Made by a program: the position numbers and the translations under genes. From contig BMSM01000002.1 in the NCBI GenBank assembly GCA_014649155.1, forward strand, positions 469,018 to 533,017: a stretch of DNA of 64,000 nucleotides, read 5' to 3'. This document shows, piece by piece, positions 15,837 to 24,796 of the stretch. The number at the start of each line of letters is the position of its first letter. The first letter of the stretch is position 1. A model generated the notes under the pieces. That model was given only the letters and a program-made list of their open reading frames with translations. It had not been told where the DNA came from and searched no databases. This DNA is from Streptomyces griseoviridis. Lineage in GTDB: Bacteria; Actinomycetota; Actinomycetes; Streptomycetales; Streptomycetaceae.

Positions 15837-16259
15837 ATGGCGATCACGACCACGACCCACCTGAACTTCCGCGGCGACGCCCGTGCCGCGCTCGACTTCT
15901 ACCACTCCGTCTTCGGCGGGCAGACCGTCGCCGTCACCTACAAGGACACCGGCGACGTGCGGAACCCGGACGAGGCGGACTGGGTGATGTGGGGCCAGGT
16001 CACCGCGGACAACGGCTTCCGCGTCATGGCCTACGACGTGCCGTCCGCACTGCCGTGGAACCCGGGCGAGAACGCCGTCTTCGTCTCGGTGCGCGGCGAC
16101 GACGCCGAGGAGATCACCGGCCTCTGGCAGAAGCTCTCCGCCGGCGCCACCGTCGTACAGCCGCTGGCGCCGTCCGCCTGGGCCCCGCTGTACGGCATGC
16201 TCAAGGACGCCTTCGGCGTCGTCTGGGTGATGGACGTCGCCGCCCCGTACAACGGCTGA
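15837..16259 (+). CDS. PhnB/YjdN-like VOC family protein
   Basis: A 140-residue protein of the vicinal-oxygen-chelate fold, PhnB-like subgroup: THLNFRGDARAALDFYHSVFGG at the N-terminus, and MLKDAFGVVWVMDV at the end. An AGGAG site precedes the ATG. Many PhnB-like proteins lack an assigned activity; the fold can bind metal and small ligands or confer resistance. It is divergent from a WYL regulator, with a palindrome between them, and is followed by a strong hairpin. A detoxification or sensing role is inference only. Confidence 0.9.
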   Translation: MAITTTTHLNFRGDARAALDFYHSVFGGQTVAVTYKDTGDVRNPDEADWVMWGQVTADNGFRVMAYDVPSALPWNPGENAVFVSVRGDDAEEITGLWQKLSAGATVVQPLAPSAWAPLYGMLKDAFGVVWVMDVAAPYNG

Positions 16260-16272
16260 CCCGGAACAGGGC

Positions 16273-16304
16273 GCGCGGCGGGCCACGGAAACCGCCCGCC
16301 GCGC
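16273..16304 (+). terminator. hairpin after the VOC gene
   Basis: GCGCGGCGGGC (16273-16283) is perfectly complementary to GCCCGCCGCGC (16294-16304) across a 10-nt loop. It begins 13 nt after the VOC stop codon, so it is a probable factor-independent terminator of that single-gene unit. Confidence 0.65.
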
Positions 16305-16344
16305 CCCCGCCCCCTTCCACCGCGACACCGAGGGACACACCCCT

Positions 16345-16467
16345 GTGACGAAGTTCGGCCCACCGGGCACCCCCGCCGAGGACACCGAGGCCCGCGACCG
16401 GACGGGGCCGGGTCCCGCGCTGCCCGGCCGCCCGGCCGGCGAGCGGACGGCGGCCCGACGACCATGA
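16345..16467 (+). CDS. possible 40-residue leader ORF overlapping the winged-helix gene
   Basis: A short frame starts at GTG 16345, with GAGGGA about 10 nt upstream. It reads VTKFGPPGTPAEDTEARDRTG and so on for 40 residues. It ends in a TGA that overlaps the ATG of the next gene (ATGA). The composition (Pro, Arg, Gly, Thr) is not distinctive and no family is recognised. The 4-nt overlap hints at translational coupling, but the frame could be chance in this GC-rich sequence. Confidence 0.3.
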   Translation: MTKFGPPGTPAEDTEARDRTGPGPALPGRPAGERTAARRP

Positions 16468-17597
16468 CCGTCCTCGGCACCCGCGCCCTCAACCGCGCCA
16501 CCCTCGCCCGGCAGTTCCTGCTCGACCGCACCACCGCCCCGGTCCTCGACGTCATCGCGCACCTCGGCGGCGTACAGGCCCAGGAACCGCAGGAACCCTT
16601 CACCGGACTGTGGTCCCGCGTACGGGACTTCCGCCCGGCGGACCTCGACGCCCTGCTCACCGGCCGGCGGGCCGTCCGCACCCACCTGATGCGCCGCACC
16701 GTCCACCTCGTGACCGCGGACGACGCCCTGGCCTGGCGCTCCCGGCACGACGCCATGCTGCGCCAACGCGCGCTCGCCGCCTACCGCGCCGAACTCGCCG
16801 GCCTCGACATGGAGGAGGTCGCGGCGGCCGGGCGGGCGGTCATGGCGGACGGCCGGCCCCGCACCATGGCCGAACTCGTCGACGCCCTCGCCGACCGCCG
16901 GCCCGCCGCGCCCCGCCGGGCCCTGGGCGAACTGCTGGTCGCCGCTCTCATCCCCATGGCCCAGCTGCCCCCGCGCGGCCTCTGGCGGACCAGGGCCGGA
17001 GTCCGCAACCTGCCCCTGGCCGCCTGGCTGGGCCAGGACCCCGACCCGTTGCCCGCCGACGGCTCCGACCCGGCCGGCTGCGCCCTGGTCCGCCGCTACC
17101 TGGCCGCCTACGGACCCGCCGCCTCGGCCGACCTGCGCGCCTGGTGCGGCCTGGCCGGGCTGCCCGCCGCGATCAGGGCCGTACGCGAGGAACTCGTCTC
17201 CTTCCGCGACGAACGAGGGCGCGAACTGCTCGACCTCCCCGACGCGCCGCGTCCCGACCCCGACACGCCCGCGCCCGTCCGCTTCCTCCCCGCGTTCGAC
17301 AACGCGATCCTCGGCTACCACGACCGCACCCGGATCATCGACGACGCCCACCGCGGCCTGTCGGTCGCCGGGGACCGGGCCGTCCTGGTCGACGGCCGGG
17401 TCTCCGCCACCTGGACCCTGGAGACCACGCCCCTGGACACCACCCTCCGCATCACCCCCCTGCGCCCCCTGTCCCGGCGGGAACGCGCCGGAATCACCGA
17501 CGAGGCCCGTTCCCTGGCCGCCTTCCTGACCTGCCCGGACCCGGCCGCGGACCCGGGCGGGGACACCGACCGTACGACCGTACGGATAGAGGACTGA
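16464..17597 (+). CDS. winged-helix DNA-binding protein of the AlkZ/YcaQ (HTH_42) family
   Basis: A 377-residue protein of the HTH_42 family. The start RALNRATLARQFLLDR leads to LDVIAHLGGVQAQEPQEPF, which contains the QxQ motif that is catalytic in AlkZ, a glycosylase that unhooks interstrand crosslinks. Three winged-helix units are suggested by RTHLMRRTVHLV, VRRYLAAYGPAASADLRAWCGL and the C-terminal FLPAFDNAILGYHDRTRI. In Streptomyces such proteins include self-resistance factors against DNA-alkylating metabolites, but no such pathway is visible here. Its own small upstream frame overlaps the start. Confidence 0.85.
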   Translation: MTVLGTRALNRATLARQFLLDRTTAPVLDVIAHLGGVQAQEPQEPFTGLWSRVRDFRPADLDALLTGRRAVRTHLMRRTVHLVTADDALAWRSRHDAMLRQRALAAYRAELAGLDMEEVAAAGRAVMADGRPRTMAELVDALADRRPAAPRRALGELLVAALIPMAQLPPRGLWRTRAGVRNLPLAAWLGQDPDPLPADGSDPAGCALVRRYLAAYGPAASADLRAWCGLAGLPAAIRAVREELVSFRDERGRELLDLPDAPRPDPDTPAPVRFLPAFDNAILGYHDRTRIIDDAHRGLSVAGDRAVLVDGRVSATWTLETTPLDTTLRITPLRPLSRRERAGITDEARSLAAFLTCPDPAADPGGDTDRTTVRIED

Positions 17598-17649
17598 GCA
17601 CCGTCCCGTCCCGCACACCCGTCCGGCCACCCCCGCGCGCCCGCCTGTT

Positions 17650-17661
17650 TACATCGATGTA
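17650..17661. promoter_or_regulatory. LacI-type operator copy 1 (upstream of BNR/ricin protein)
   Basis: TACATCGATGTA is a perfect 12-bp palindrome, 76 nt before the start of the secreted BNR/ricin-lectin gene and just upstream of a likely promoter. The same 12 bases occur at 24657-24668 beside the LacI regulator. Sites of this size and symmetry are typical LacI/GalR-family operators. Confidence 0.7.
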
Positions 17662-17737
17662 CACGCGGCTCTAGCCTGGCGCGGATTCCGCTTCCCCGGA
17701 CGCGCGCGGGAAGCCCGCAGGAAGGGAGAACACGCCC

Positions 17738-19399
17738 ATGCTCCGCCTGTTCCACGCCCTCAGACGCCGCCCCCACGCCGTGCTGCTCGTTCTCGTCGCC
17801 GCCCTGACGAGCCTGGCGCTCGCCGCCCCGGCGGAGGCGGCGCCCGCCGCGGACGCCGCCTCCGCCACGGCCACCGGCACCCCGCTGCGCGACGGCACGG
17901 GCCTGTACCCGCGTGCCGTCCGGCTCGCCCACAACGGCGCCGCCAACGGCCGTGTCCTCGCCAGTGTCGTCACCTTCGACGGCGACAGCGGCATCGGCGC
18001 CATCCACGAGAGCACCGACGACGGGGCGACCTTCCACGAGGTCGGCCGGGTCGCCGACCCCGAGTCCGCGTCCGGTCAGGGGCTGTGCTGCACCACCCTG
18101 TTCGAACTGCCGCGGGCGGTCGGCGCGCTGCCGGCCGGCACGCTGCTCTGGGCCTCCTCGGCCGGGCAGGACGAGACCGGCCGCCGCATGGCCCTGCGGA
18201 TCTGGCGCAGCCACGACGTGGGCCGCACCTGGTCCTACCTCTCGTCCTGCGCGGCGGCCACCGGTACCGGCGGCCTGTGGGAGCCGGAGTTCTCCATCGC
18301 CTCGGACGGCGCCCTGGTCTGCCACTACTCCGACGAGACCGACGCCGCGCACAGCCAGAAGCTCGTCGCCGTGCGCAGTTACGACGGCGTCACCTGGCAG
18401 GGCCGCCACGACACCGTCGCCAGCGGCCTCCAGACCGACCGTCCGGGCATGCCGGTGGTGCGCAGGCTCCCCGGCGGCACCTACTTCATGAGCTACGAGA
18501 TCTGCACGCCCGGCGGCCAGTACCAGTGCGTCGTGCACTACCGCACCTCCGCCGACGGCTGGAACTGGGGGAGCGTCACCGACCTCGGCACCCGCCCCGA
18601 GACCGTCGACGGCACGTACTTCCGCGCCACCCCGACCATCGCCTGGGCACCGGACCCCGGCGGCGCCGCCAACGGCAGGCTGCTGCTGATCGGCCAGCGC
18701 CTGCTGAACAAGGACGGCGGGGTGGCCGCCGGGAGCGGTCGCACGATCCTCGCCAACACCGAGAACGGCCGCGGGCCGTGGTACGAGATCGAGGCACCGG
18801 TGAACGTGCCCGACCCGCAGATCAACTACTGCCAGAACTACAGCTCCGCGCTGCTGCCCTCGGCCGACGGCCGCACCGTCCTCCAGATCGCCACCGACTT
18901 CGACGGCACGGTCTGCAAGCCCTCCTACGCGACCGGCTCCGTCACCGGCACCGGCGACGCCGCAGGCGTCACCGGCGGTGCGGTGTACCGGCTGGTCAAC
19001 GCGAACAGCGGACTGTGCCTCGACGTCGCCGCCGACTCCCGCGCGGCCGGCGGCGACATCCAGCAGTGGACCTGCAACGGCCTCGCCCCGCAGGACTGGA
19101 CCCTGACCGCCCGCGGCGACAGCCGCTTCACGCTCACCGGCCGCGGCAGCGGCTACTGCGCGGACGTGGAGGACGGCTCCGCCACGGCCGGTGCCGACGT
19201 CCGCCAGTGGTACTGCAACGGGGCCGCCGCCCAGGACTGGCGGCTGGAGAACGTCGGCCGGAGCTACTACCGCCTCGTCGTCCGCTCCAGCGGACAGTGC
19301 CTGGACGTGGCCCAGGGTTCACGGACGGCCGGCGCCGACGTCCAGCAGTGGACGTGCAACGGCCGCCAGCCGCAGATCTGGAGGCTGGTGCGGGCATGA
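17738..19399 (+). CDS. secreted sialidase-fold (BNR) protein with C-terminal ricin-B lectin domain
   Basis: A 553-residue exported protein. A signal peptide (RRRPHAVLLVLVAALTSLALAAPAEA) leads into a six-bladed sialidase-like propeller of about residues 35-405, with Asp-box-like turns STDDGATFHEV and SHDVGRTWSYL. The last 130 residues are a ricin-B trefoil with three repeats, each ending in a QxW-type motif (APQDW, AAQDW, QPQIW). The catalytic Arg triad of true sialidases cannot be placed, so an exo-arabinanase-like (GH93) or other glycosidase activity is equally possible. A LacI-type operator upstream ties it to the sugar-uptake genes. Confidence 0.85.
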   Translation: MLRLFHALRRRPHAVLLVLVAALTSLALAAPAEAAPAADAASATATGTPLRDGTGLYPRAVRLAHNGAANGRVLASVVTFDGDSGIGAIHESTDDGATFHEVGRVADPESASGQGLCCTTLFELPRAVGALPAGTLLWASSAGQDETGRRMALRIWRSHDVGRTWSYLSSCAAATGTGGLWEPEFSIASDGALVCHYSDETDAAHSQKLVAVRSYDGVTWQGRHDTVASGLQTDRPGMPVVRRLPGGTYFMSYEICTPGGQYQCVVHYRTSADGWNWGSVTDLGTRPETVDGTYFRATPTIAWAPDPGGAANGRLLLIGQRLLNKDGGVAAGSGRTILANTENGRGPWYEIEAPVNVPDPQINYCQNYSSALLPSADGRTVLQIATDFDGTVCKPSYATGSVTGTGDAAGVTGGAVYRLVNANSGLCLDVAADSRAAGGDIQQWTCNGLAPQDWTLTARGDSRFTLTGRGSGYCADVEDGSATAGADVRQWYCNGAAAQDWRLENVGRSYYRLVVRSSGQCLDVAQGSRTAGADVQQWTCNGRQPQIWRLVRA

Positions 19400-19402
19400 G
19401 AA

Positions 19403-19428
19403 CGGGCGGGGGCCGCGGCCCCCGCCCG
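19403..19428. terminator. perfect 26-bp palindrome between convergent genes
   Basis: The arms CGGGCGGGGGCCG (19403-19415) and CGGCCCCCGCCCG (19416-19428) are perfectly complementary. The element sits between the stops of the rightward lectin gene and the leftward GH2 gene, so it can terminate both. Confidence 0.7.
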
Positions 19429-19449
19429 CCTTCCTCCCGCCGGTCCGGG

Positions 19450-21267
19450 TCAGCGCTGTGCCTCGATGGCGGCCGGCCGCAGCTGCGCGGCCCGCACCCG
19501 CGCCACGTCCAGCTTGGTGCCGCGGTCGAAGCGGTAGATGCCGTTCTGCTCCTGGAACACGTCGGTCAGCTGCGTGTAGCAGTAGCCGAACATGCGCGGA
19601 TCGTCCAGCAGCACCCCGGTCAGGCCGCTGAACCGGGCGTGGAACTCCTCCTCGTCACGGACCCGTTCGCCGTACCCCCAGGACCGCTCCCGGTCCTCGC
19701 CGGACAGCTCGGCGGCGGCCCGGGGGTCCCACCAGATGCCGCCGAACTCGCTGACGAAGTACGGCTGCCCCGCGTACGGCAGCGAGTAGGCGGCGCCGTT
19801 CTCGTAGGCGTTGACGAACGGCTCGTCCTCGGCCAGCCCCGACATCAGCCGCCGGAACTCGGCCGGGTCCTGCTCGTAGTTGTGGGCGTCGTAGATGTCG
19901 GTCTCCGGGACCCGGTGGGCGTAACCGGAGGCGTCGATCACCGGCCGGGTGGTGTCCATCGCCTTGGTGGCGAGGAACATCGCGCGGGTCACGTCGTCGA
20001 GCTGGGTGATCCGGTCGTGCAGCTTCTGGTACGTCTCGTTCAGCGGGCACCAGCCGATGATCGAGGGGTGGGAGTAGTCCCGTTCCAGGGCCTCCAGCCA
20101 CTGGGCGACGTACGAGGCGTCCGGCTTCTGGTTGTCGCCCGAGGAACCGCCGGTCTCGCAGCCCCAGTCGCCGAACTCGCCCCAGACCAGGTACCCGAGG
20201 CGGTCGGCGTGGTACAGGAACCGCTCCTCGAAGACCTTCTGGTGCAGCCGGGCGCCGTTGAAACCGGCCTCCATGGCCAGCTCGATGTCCCGGACCAGCG
20301 CCTCGTCGGTCGGGGCGGTCATCAGGCCGTCCGGGTACCAGCCCTGGTCGAGGACGAGCCGCTGGAAGACGGGCCGGCCGTTGAGCAGGACGGCCTTGCC
20401 GCGCAGCCCGACGGCGCGCAGCCCCGCGTAGCTCCCGGCGCTGTCGACGACCGTCCCGTCGGCGTCGAGGAGTTCGAGGCGCAGGCCGTACAGGTGCGGG
20501 TCGCCCGGCCCCCACTCGCGGCGCCGGTCCTCGGGCACCGGCAGGTGCAGCCGCGGGGCGAGATCGAGGTCGGCGCGGGCCTCGGCGCGGCTCACCTCGC
20601 CGTCGCCGTCGGTCAGGACGGCGCGCACCCGGTGGCCGGGCCGGTTGCCGGACAGTGGCAGCTCCAGGTGGAAGGCGCCGCCGGCGAGGTCCGGGGTGAT
20701 CCGGGGCCGGCGCAGATGGACCTCGGGCACGGGCTCCAGCCACACCGTCTGCCAGATGCCGGTCACCCGCGTGTAGTTGCAGTCGTGGTTGGCGTACCGG
20801 ACTGCCTGCTTGCCGCGGGCCTGCGGTCCCGACCTGGCGTCGCGGGCGCGGACGGTGACGACGACCTCCTCGCCGCCGCCCGCGATGTCACCGAGATCGG
20901 CGGTGAACGGGGTGAAGCCGCCCCGGTGCCGGGCGACCTCCGTCCCGTTCACCCAGACCGTGGTGTCGTGGTCGACCGCGCCGAAGTGCAGCAGCACCCG
21001 CCGCCCGGCCCACTCGGCGGGCAGGGTCAGGGCCCGCCGGTACCAGACGGCGTGCAGGAAGTCGGTGTCCCCGATGCCCGACAGCGCGGACTCGGGCGGG
21101 AACGGGACGAAGATCTCGCCCTGCAGCTCCCGGCCGAGGAGACCGCGTTCCAGGCCGCTGTCCCCCCGGTCGGTCTCGAACTGCCAGACGCCGTTGAGGT
21201 TCAGCCAGTCCCGGCGCGTGAACTGCGGACGCGGGTACTCCGGACGCGGAACGGAGGGGGTGGGCAC
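19450..21267 (-). CDS. glycoside hydrolase family 2 enzyme (beta-galactosidase/beta-glucuronidase type)
   Basis: A 605-residue intracellular GH2 enzyme with no signal peptide. The order is sugar-binding jelly roll (about 1-180, with WLNLNGVWQF, WYRR, VWVNG), immunoglobulin-like middle (180-285) and TIM barrel (290-590). The acid/base is Glu411 in WCPLNE and the nucleophile Glu507 in VSEFGG. It starts with GTG, with GGAG six bases upstream. As last gene of the ABC importer unit, it probably cleaves the imported oligosaccharide. Lengths near 600 without the small-chain domain are closer to glucuronidase-like or beta-galactosidase-like subgroups than to LacZ. Confidence 0.92.
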   Translation of the reverse strand: MPTPSVPRPEYPRPQFTRRDWLNLNGVWQFETDRGDSGLERGLLGRELQGEIFVPFPPESALSGIGDTDFLHAVWYRRALTLPAEWAGRRVLLHFGAVDHDTTVWVNGTEVARHRGGFTPFTADLGDIAGGGEEVVVTVRARDARSGPQARGKQAVRYANHDCNYTRVTGIWQTVWLEPVPEVHLRRPRITPDLAGGAFHLELPLSGNRPGHRVRAVLTDGDGEVSRAEARADLDLAPRLHLPVPEDRRREWGPGDPHLYGLRLELLDADGTVVDSAGSYAGLRAVGLRGKAVLLNGRPVFQRLVLDQGWYPDGLMTAPTDEALVRDIELAMEAGFNGARLHQKVFEERFLYHADRLGYLVWGEFGDWGCETGGSSGDNQKPDASYVAQWLEALERDYSHPSIIGWCPLNETYQKLHDRITQLDDVTRAMFLATKAMDTTRPVIDASGYAHRVPETDIYDAHNYEQDPAEFRRLMSGLAEDEPFVNAYENGAAYSLPYAGQPYFVSEFGGIWWDPRAAAELSGEDRERSWGYGERVRDEEEFHARFSGLTGVLLDDPRMFGYCYTQLTDVFQEQNGIYRFDRGTKLDVARVRAAQLRPAAIEAQR

Positions 21268-21312
21268 ACGTGCTCCAGTCGATCGATGGGGCGGGGCGGG
21301 AGAGGAGAGAGC

Positions 21313-22212
21313 TCAGGAACCGCCGAGGCCGGTGGTGGCCACGGAGTCGACGATGCGGCGCTGGAAGACCAGGAACACCACGATCAGCGGCAGCGCCGCC
21401 AGCAGCGCGGACGCCATGGCCTGCGCGTACTGGATGCCGTAGGCGTCCTTCACGGTGGCCAGGCCGACCGGCAGGGTCATGAGGTCGGGGTCGTTGGTCA
21501 CGATGAACGGCCACATGAAGTTGTTCCACGCCCCGATGAAGACGAAGATCGACACCGCGGCCACGATCGGCCGGGACAGCGGCAGCACCACCGACCGGAA
21601 GACCCGGAACTCGGAGGCGCCGTCGCTCCGGGCCGCCTCCTCCAGCTCCCGGGGGACGCCGTCGAAGAACCGCTTCAGGATGAACACCATCATCGGGGCG
21701 ACCACCTGCGGCAGGATCACGGCCGCATAGGTGTCCACCAGGTCGAAGAGCAGCATCTGCCGGAACAGCGGTACGACCAGCAGTTGCGGCGGCACCATGA
21801 TCGCCGCCACCGTCACGGCCAGCAGGGCCCGGCGCCCGCGGAAGGTGCCCCGGGAGAAGCCGTACGCCGCGAGCGTCGAGACGGCGACCGTGATGACGGT
21901 GACCAGGGCGGCGATCAGGAAGCTGTTGAACGCCCAGACGGGCACGTTGCCCCGCTCCAGGATCTCCCGGTAGGCCTCCAGCGTGAACGCGCCCTTGACG
22001 GGGGAGAGGCCGGGCTTCGACAGGTCCTGTTCGCTCTGCACGGACGTGGCGATCGCCCAGACGAACGGCAGCAGCCACAGGACCGCGAGGACGACGAGCG
22101 CGGTCCCGGCCAGGACGCGCGGCAGCCGGCCGTGGCCGAGCAGCAGCGGGGAGCCGGCCGCGTCCCGGGGCGCGGGGCGCCGCGGACGGAGGGGTGGTGC
22201 GGTGGCGGACAC
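21313..22212 (-). CDS. carbohydrate ABC transporter permease (MalG type)
   Basis: A 299-residue inner-membrane permease with about six transmembrane segments (first: VLAGTALVVLAVLWLLPFVWAI). The EAA loop that contacts the ATPase reads EEAARSDGASEFRVFRSVVLP, as in MalG-type subunits. The GTG start has GGGAGGA six bases upstream and lies 2 nt after the stop of the partner permease, so the pair is translationally linked. No ATPase gene is present; many Streptomyces sugar importers share the general ATPase MsiK encoded elsewhere. Confidence 0.95.
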   Translation of the reverse strand: MSATAPPLRPRRPAPRDAAGSPLLLGHGRLPRVLAGTALVVLAVLWLLPFVWAIATSVQSEQDLSKPGLSPVKGAFTLEAYREILERGNVPVWAFNSFLIAALVTVITVAVSTLAAYGFSRGTFRGRRALLAVTVAAIMVPPQLLVVPLFRQMLLFDLVDTYAAVILPQVVAPMMVFILKRFFDGVPRELEEAARSDGASEFRVFRSVVLPLSRPIVAAVSIFVFIGAWNNFMWPFIVTNDPDLMTLPVGLATVKDAYGIQYAQAMASALLAALPLIVVFLVFQRRIVDSVATTGLGGS

Positions 22213-22214
22213 GG

Positions 22215-23156
22215 TCAGTCCTCCCGGCGGAAGAGGCGGAGCTGCACGAGCGAGACGACGATGATCAGCGCGAAGAAGAGGTAGGAGACCGCCGAGGCGT
22301 AACCGAGCCGGTAACCGGTGAAGCCGACGTCGTAGACGTACTCCAGGACGGGCCGGGTCGACGCGTTCGGGCCGCCCTTGGTGAGGATGTAGATCTGGTC
22401 GAACACCTTCAGCGACGCCAGCACCTGGAGCATCGCCACCAGCACGGTGGTCCGGCGCAGCTGCGGCAGGGTGATGGACCACAGCCGCCGCCACGCGCCG
22501 GCGCCGTCCAGGGCGGCGGCCTCGTCGAAGGCCGAGGGCAGCGACTGGAGCGCGGACAGGTAGAGCAGGAAGTTGAAGCCGACCGTCCACCAGACGGTCA
22601 GCGCGGCGATCGACCACATGGCGACGGACTCGTCCGACAGCCAGCCGACCGGGTCCGTTCCGAGGGCGCCGAGGAACTGGTTGGCGAAGCCCAGGTCCGG
22701 CTGGTAGAGCCAGGTGAAGACGAGCGTCACCACGGTCACGGGCAGCAGGTACGGCGCGAAGAACGCCAGCCGCCACGCCCACTGGCCGGCCAGCCCGCTG
22801 TGCACCAGCAGTGCCATCACGAGGGCCACCAGGACCAGCGGGACGCTGGAGATGACGGTGAAGAACACCGTGTTGCCGAGGCTGCTCCACACGTCCGGGT
22901 CGCCGAGGGCCTCGGCGTAGTTGTCGAACCCGACGAACGCGGTGTCGCGCAGCGCCAGCGAGGAGTCGGTGAAGCTCATCCACAGGCCCTGGACGACGGG
23001 CCACACCAGGAACAGGACGAACAGCAGCAGGAACGGCAGCACGAAGACGAGGCCGGAGCCGCCGGCCCGGAATCTGCCCAGGCGTCCCGGGGTGGCGGTC
23101 GGGGGCGCCGCCGGGACGGGCAGCGCACCGGTGCCGGGGGGTGCGGTGGTGGTCAC
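22215..23156 (-). CDS. carbohydrate ABC transporter permease (MalF/UgpA type)
   Basis: About 313 residues from GTG 23156, chosen because AAGGAG sits eight bases upstream; an earlier GTG at 23165 would overlap that site. Six transmembrane segments are visible (first: FVLPFLLLFVLFLVWPVV), and the EAA loop is FDEAAALDGAGAWRRLWSITLP. It pairs with the downstream permease to form the channel of a CUT1-type oligosaccharide importer. It begins 21 nt after the binding-protein gene. Confidence 0.95.
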   Translation of the reverse strand: MTTTAPPGTGALPVPAAPPTATPGRLGRFRAGGSGLVFVLPFLLLFVLFLVWPVVQGLWMSFTDSSLALRDTAFVGFDNYAEALGDPDVWSSLGNTVFFTVISSVPLVLVALVMALLVHSGLAGQWAWRLAFFAPYLLPVTVVTLVFTWLYQPDLGFANQFLGALGTDPVGWLSDESVAMWSIAALTVWWTVGFNFLLYLSALQSLPSAFDEAAALDGAGAWRRLWSITLPQLRRTTVLVAMLQVLASLKVFDQIYILTKGGPNASTRPVLEYVYDVGFTGYRLGYASAVSYLFFALIIVVSLVQLRLFRRED

Positions 23157-23177
23157 GGGGATCACTCCTTCTGCCGG

Positions 23178-24536
23178 TCAGGCCACCGGGTTGGGCTGCT
23201 TCAGCAGCGCGTCCGCCTCGCGGACCATCTGACGCACCGCCTGCTCGGCGGTGGTGTTGCCCAGCAGCGCCGACTGGAGCGGCTGGCACATCCGGTTCTG
23301 GAAGTTGGAGGCGGCCCCCGTGAACCAGTTCGGCGGATCGAGCACCGCCGCCTTCCCGGCCTCCGCGTACGAGGACTGCGGTGTCAGGGCGGCGTACTCC
23401 GGCGTCGCCAGCACGGGCTGGTACGCGGGGATGTGACCGGCGCTCGCCCAGGTGAGGCTCTGCTTGATCATCTCCGCGACATAGCGGTGGGCCTCGCGCC
23501 GCCGGGCCGGGTCGGGGTCGTCCTGGTGCGGGAGGACGAAGCTGTGGCTGTCGGTGTAGACGGCCGGCCGGTCGAAGACCTGCGGGAAGGGCGCGGCGCC
23601 CAGCGGGATGCCGGACTTCCTCAGCGTGGGCAGCTCCCACTCGCCGAGCATGGCCATGCCGCCGCGGCCGGAGGTGAAGGCGGCGAGCGCCCCGTTGTAG
23701 TCGAGGTTGTCGGGGTTGGTCCGGCCGTCGAAGAGGCGCCGCATGAACGACACGACCTCGACCGCCGCGTCCACGTCGATCCGCGGCGGCCCGCCGTCGG
23801 GCAGGGTGAACGCGGCGCCGGTCTGGGCGTAGAAGGCGGCGAACTGGCGCCAGCTCTGCGCGGTGTCGGTGACGTGGCCGAACAGGATGCCGGCCGCGCC
23901 GGTCGCCTCCGCCAGGCCCCGGCCCGCCTCCAGCAGGGCCTCCGGGGAACCCATCGGCGCCAGCTCCCCGTCGGCGTCCAGCAGTCCGGCCTTCCCGGCG
24001 GCCTCCTTGTCGTAGAACACGATGAAGGGGTGGACGTCGAGAGGTATCGCGTAGACCGTGCCGTCGTGCTTCGTCCGCGCCCAGACCGCCGGTGTGAAGT
24101 CCCGCTCCGTGACGCCGAACTCGGCGAGCAGCTCCAGGTCGAAGGGGTCGAGCAGTCCGCCGGGGGCGTATCCGGCCAGCCGGGACAGGTGCAGGACGGC
24201 CACGTCCGAGGCCCGGCCGCCGGCGGCCGACATGGCCAGTTTCGTGTAGTACGACGGTCCCCAGTCCAGGATCGTCCGGTCGACGTCGAAGCCCCGCCCC
24301 TGCCGGGAGACGGCCTCGATCATGTCGTCCATCAGCATGCCGTCGCCGCCCTGGAACAGGTCCCAGACGCTCAGCGCGGACGCGCCGGAGGCCGAGGCCG
24401 GTGAGGCGCAGCCGGCGAGCGTGCCCGCGCCGAGCAGCGCGCCCGCCCCGGCGAGGCCGGTGCCCAGGAGACGGCGGCGGGTCAGGCCGCGGGGCGGCTC
24501 CGGGGGCGGTGCGGGGACAGGGGATCGCGCAGTCAT
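23178..24536 (-). CDS. sugar ABC transporter substrate-binding lipoprotein
   Basis: About 452 residues; the second of two adjacent ATGs (24536) is better spaced from GAAAGG, but 24539 is possible. The N-terminus TRRRLLGTGLAGAGALLG...LAGC shows a twin-arginine-like basic pair and a clear lipobox, so it is an exported lipoprotein. The body is a family-1 solute-binding protein (SVWDLFQGGD..., then GGMAMLGEWELPTL and DSHSFVLPHQDD). It captures the oligosaccharide for the two permeases. First gene of the leftward importer/GH2 operon, its promoter contains the palindrome at 24657. Confidence 0.93.
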   Translation of the reverse strand: MTARSPVPAPPPEPPRGLTRRRLLGTGLAGAGALLGAGTLAGCASPASASGASALSVWDLFQGGDGMLMDDMIEAVSRQGRGFDVDRTILDWGPSYYTKLAMSAAGGRASDVAVLHLSRLAGYAPGGLLDPFDLELLAEFGVTERDFTPAVWARTKHDGTVYAIPLDVHPFIVFYDKEAAGKAGLLDADGELAPMGSPEALLEAGRGLAEATGAAGILFGHVTDTAQSWRQFAAFYAQTGAAFTLPDGGPPRIDVDAAVEVVSFMRRLFDGRTNPDNLDYNGALAAFTSGRGGMAMLGEWELPTLRKSGIPLGAAPFPQVFDRPAVYTDSHSFVLPHQDDPDPARRREAHRYVAEMIKQSLTWASAGHIPAYQPVLATPEYAALTPQSSYAEAGKAAVLDPPNWFTGAASNFQNRMCQPLQSALLGNTTAEQAVRQMVREADALLKQPNPVA

Positions 24537-24656
24537 CATCGACCTTTCGACGCCGGACACGCGCACCGGACCGGCGGCGGGCCACCGCCGGGGTGGCCCC
24601 CGCGGCGTCCGGCGGGCGGGGTCCGCACCGGCTGACGCGGTGCGGTGGCTCGTTTT

Positions 24657-24668
24657 TACATCGATGTA
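24657..24668. promoter_or_regulatory. LacI-type operator copy 2 (importer/LacI divergent region)
   Basis: TACATCGATGTA is a perfect 12-bp palindrome, identical to 17650-17661. It lies 121 nt upstream of the importer operon and 129 nt upstream of the LacI regulator start, so one bound dimer could control both directions. TTTTT and TTGGCTGTAAA flanks make it the most AT-rich spot locally, consistent with an overlapping promoter. Confidence 0.75.
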
Positions 24669-24796
24669 CATTGGCTGTAAAGGGCTGGCGGCGGACGGCC
24701 GGTCCCCGGGGAAGGCGGGGGACCCGCACCACCGCCGGCCGGCCCCCGGCCTGGCGCGATCTACACTCGGGGCCGGTGCGGGGCAGGGAGGTAGCG

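Noticed and set aside
18085..22284. Plus-strand open frame of about 1,400 codons spanning the lectin and GH2 region
   Set aside because: It crosses genes on both strands and the 26-bp palindrome. The true genes have catalytic motifs and ribosome sites.
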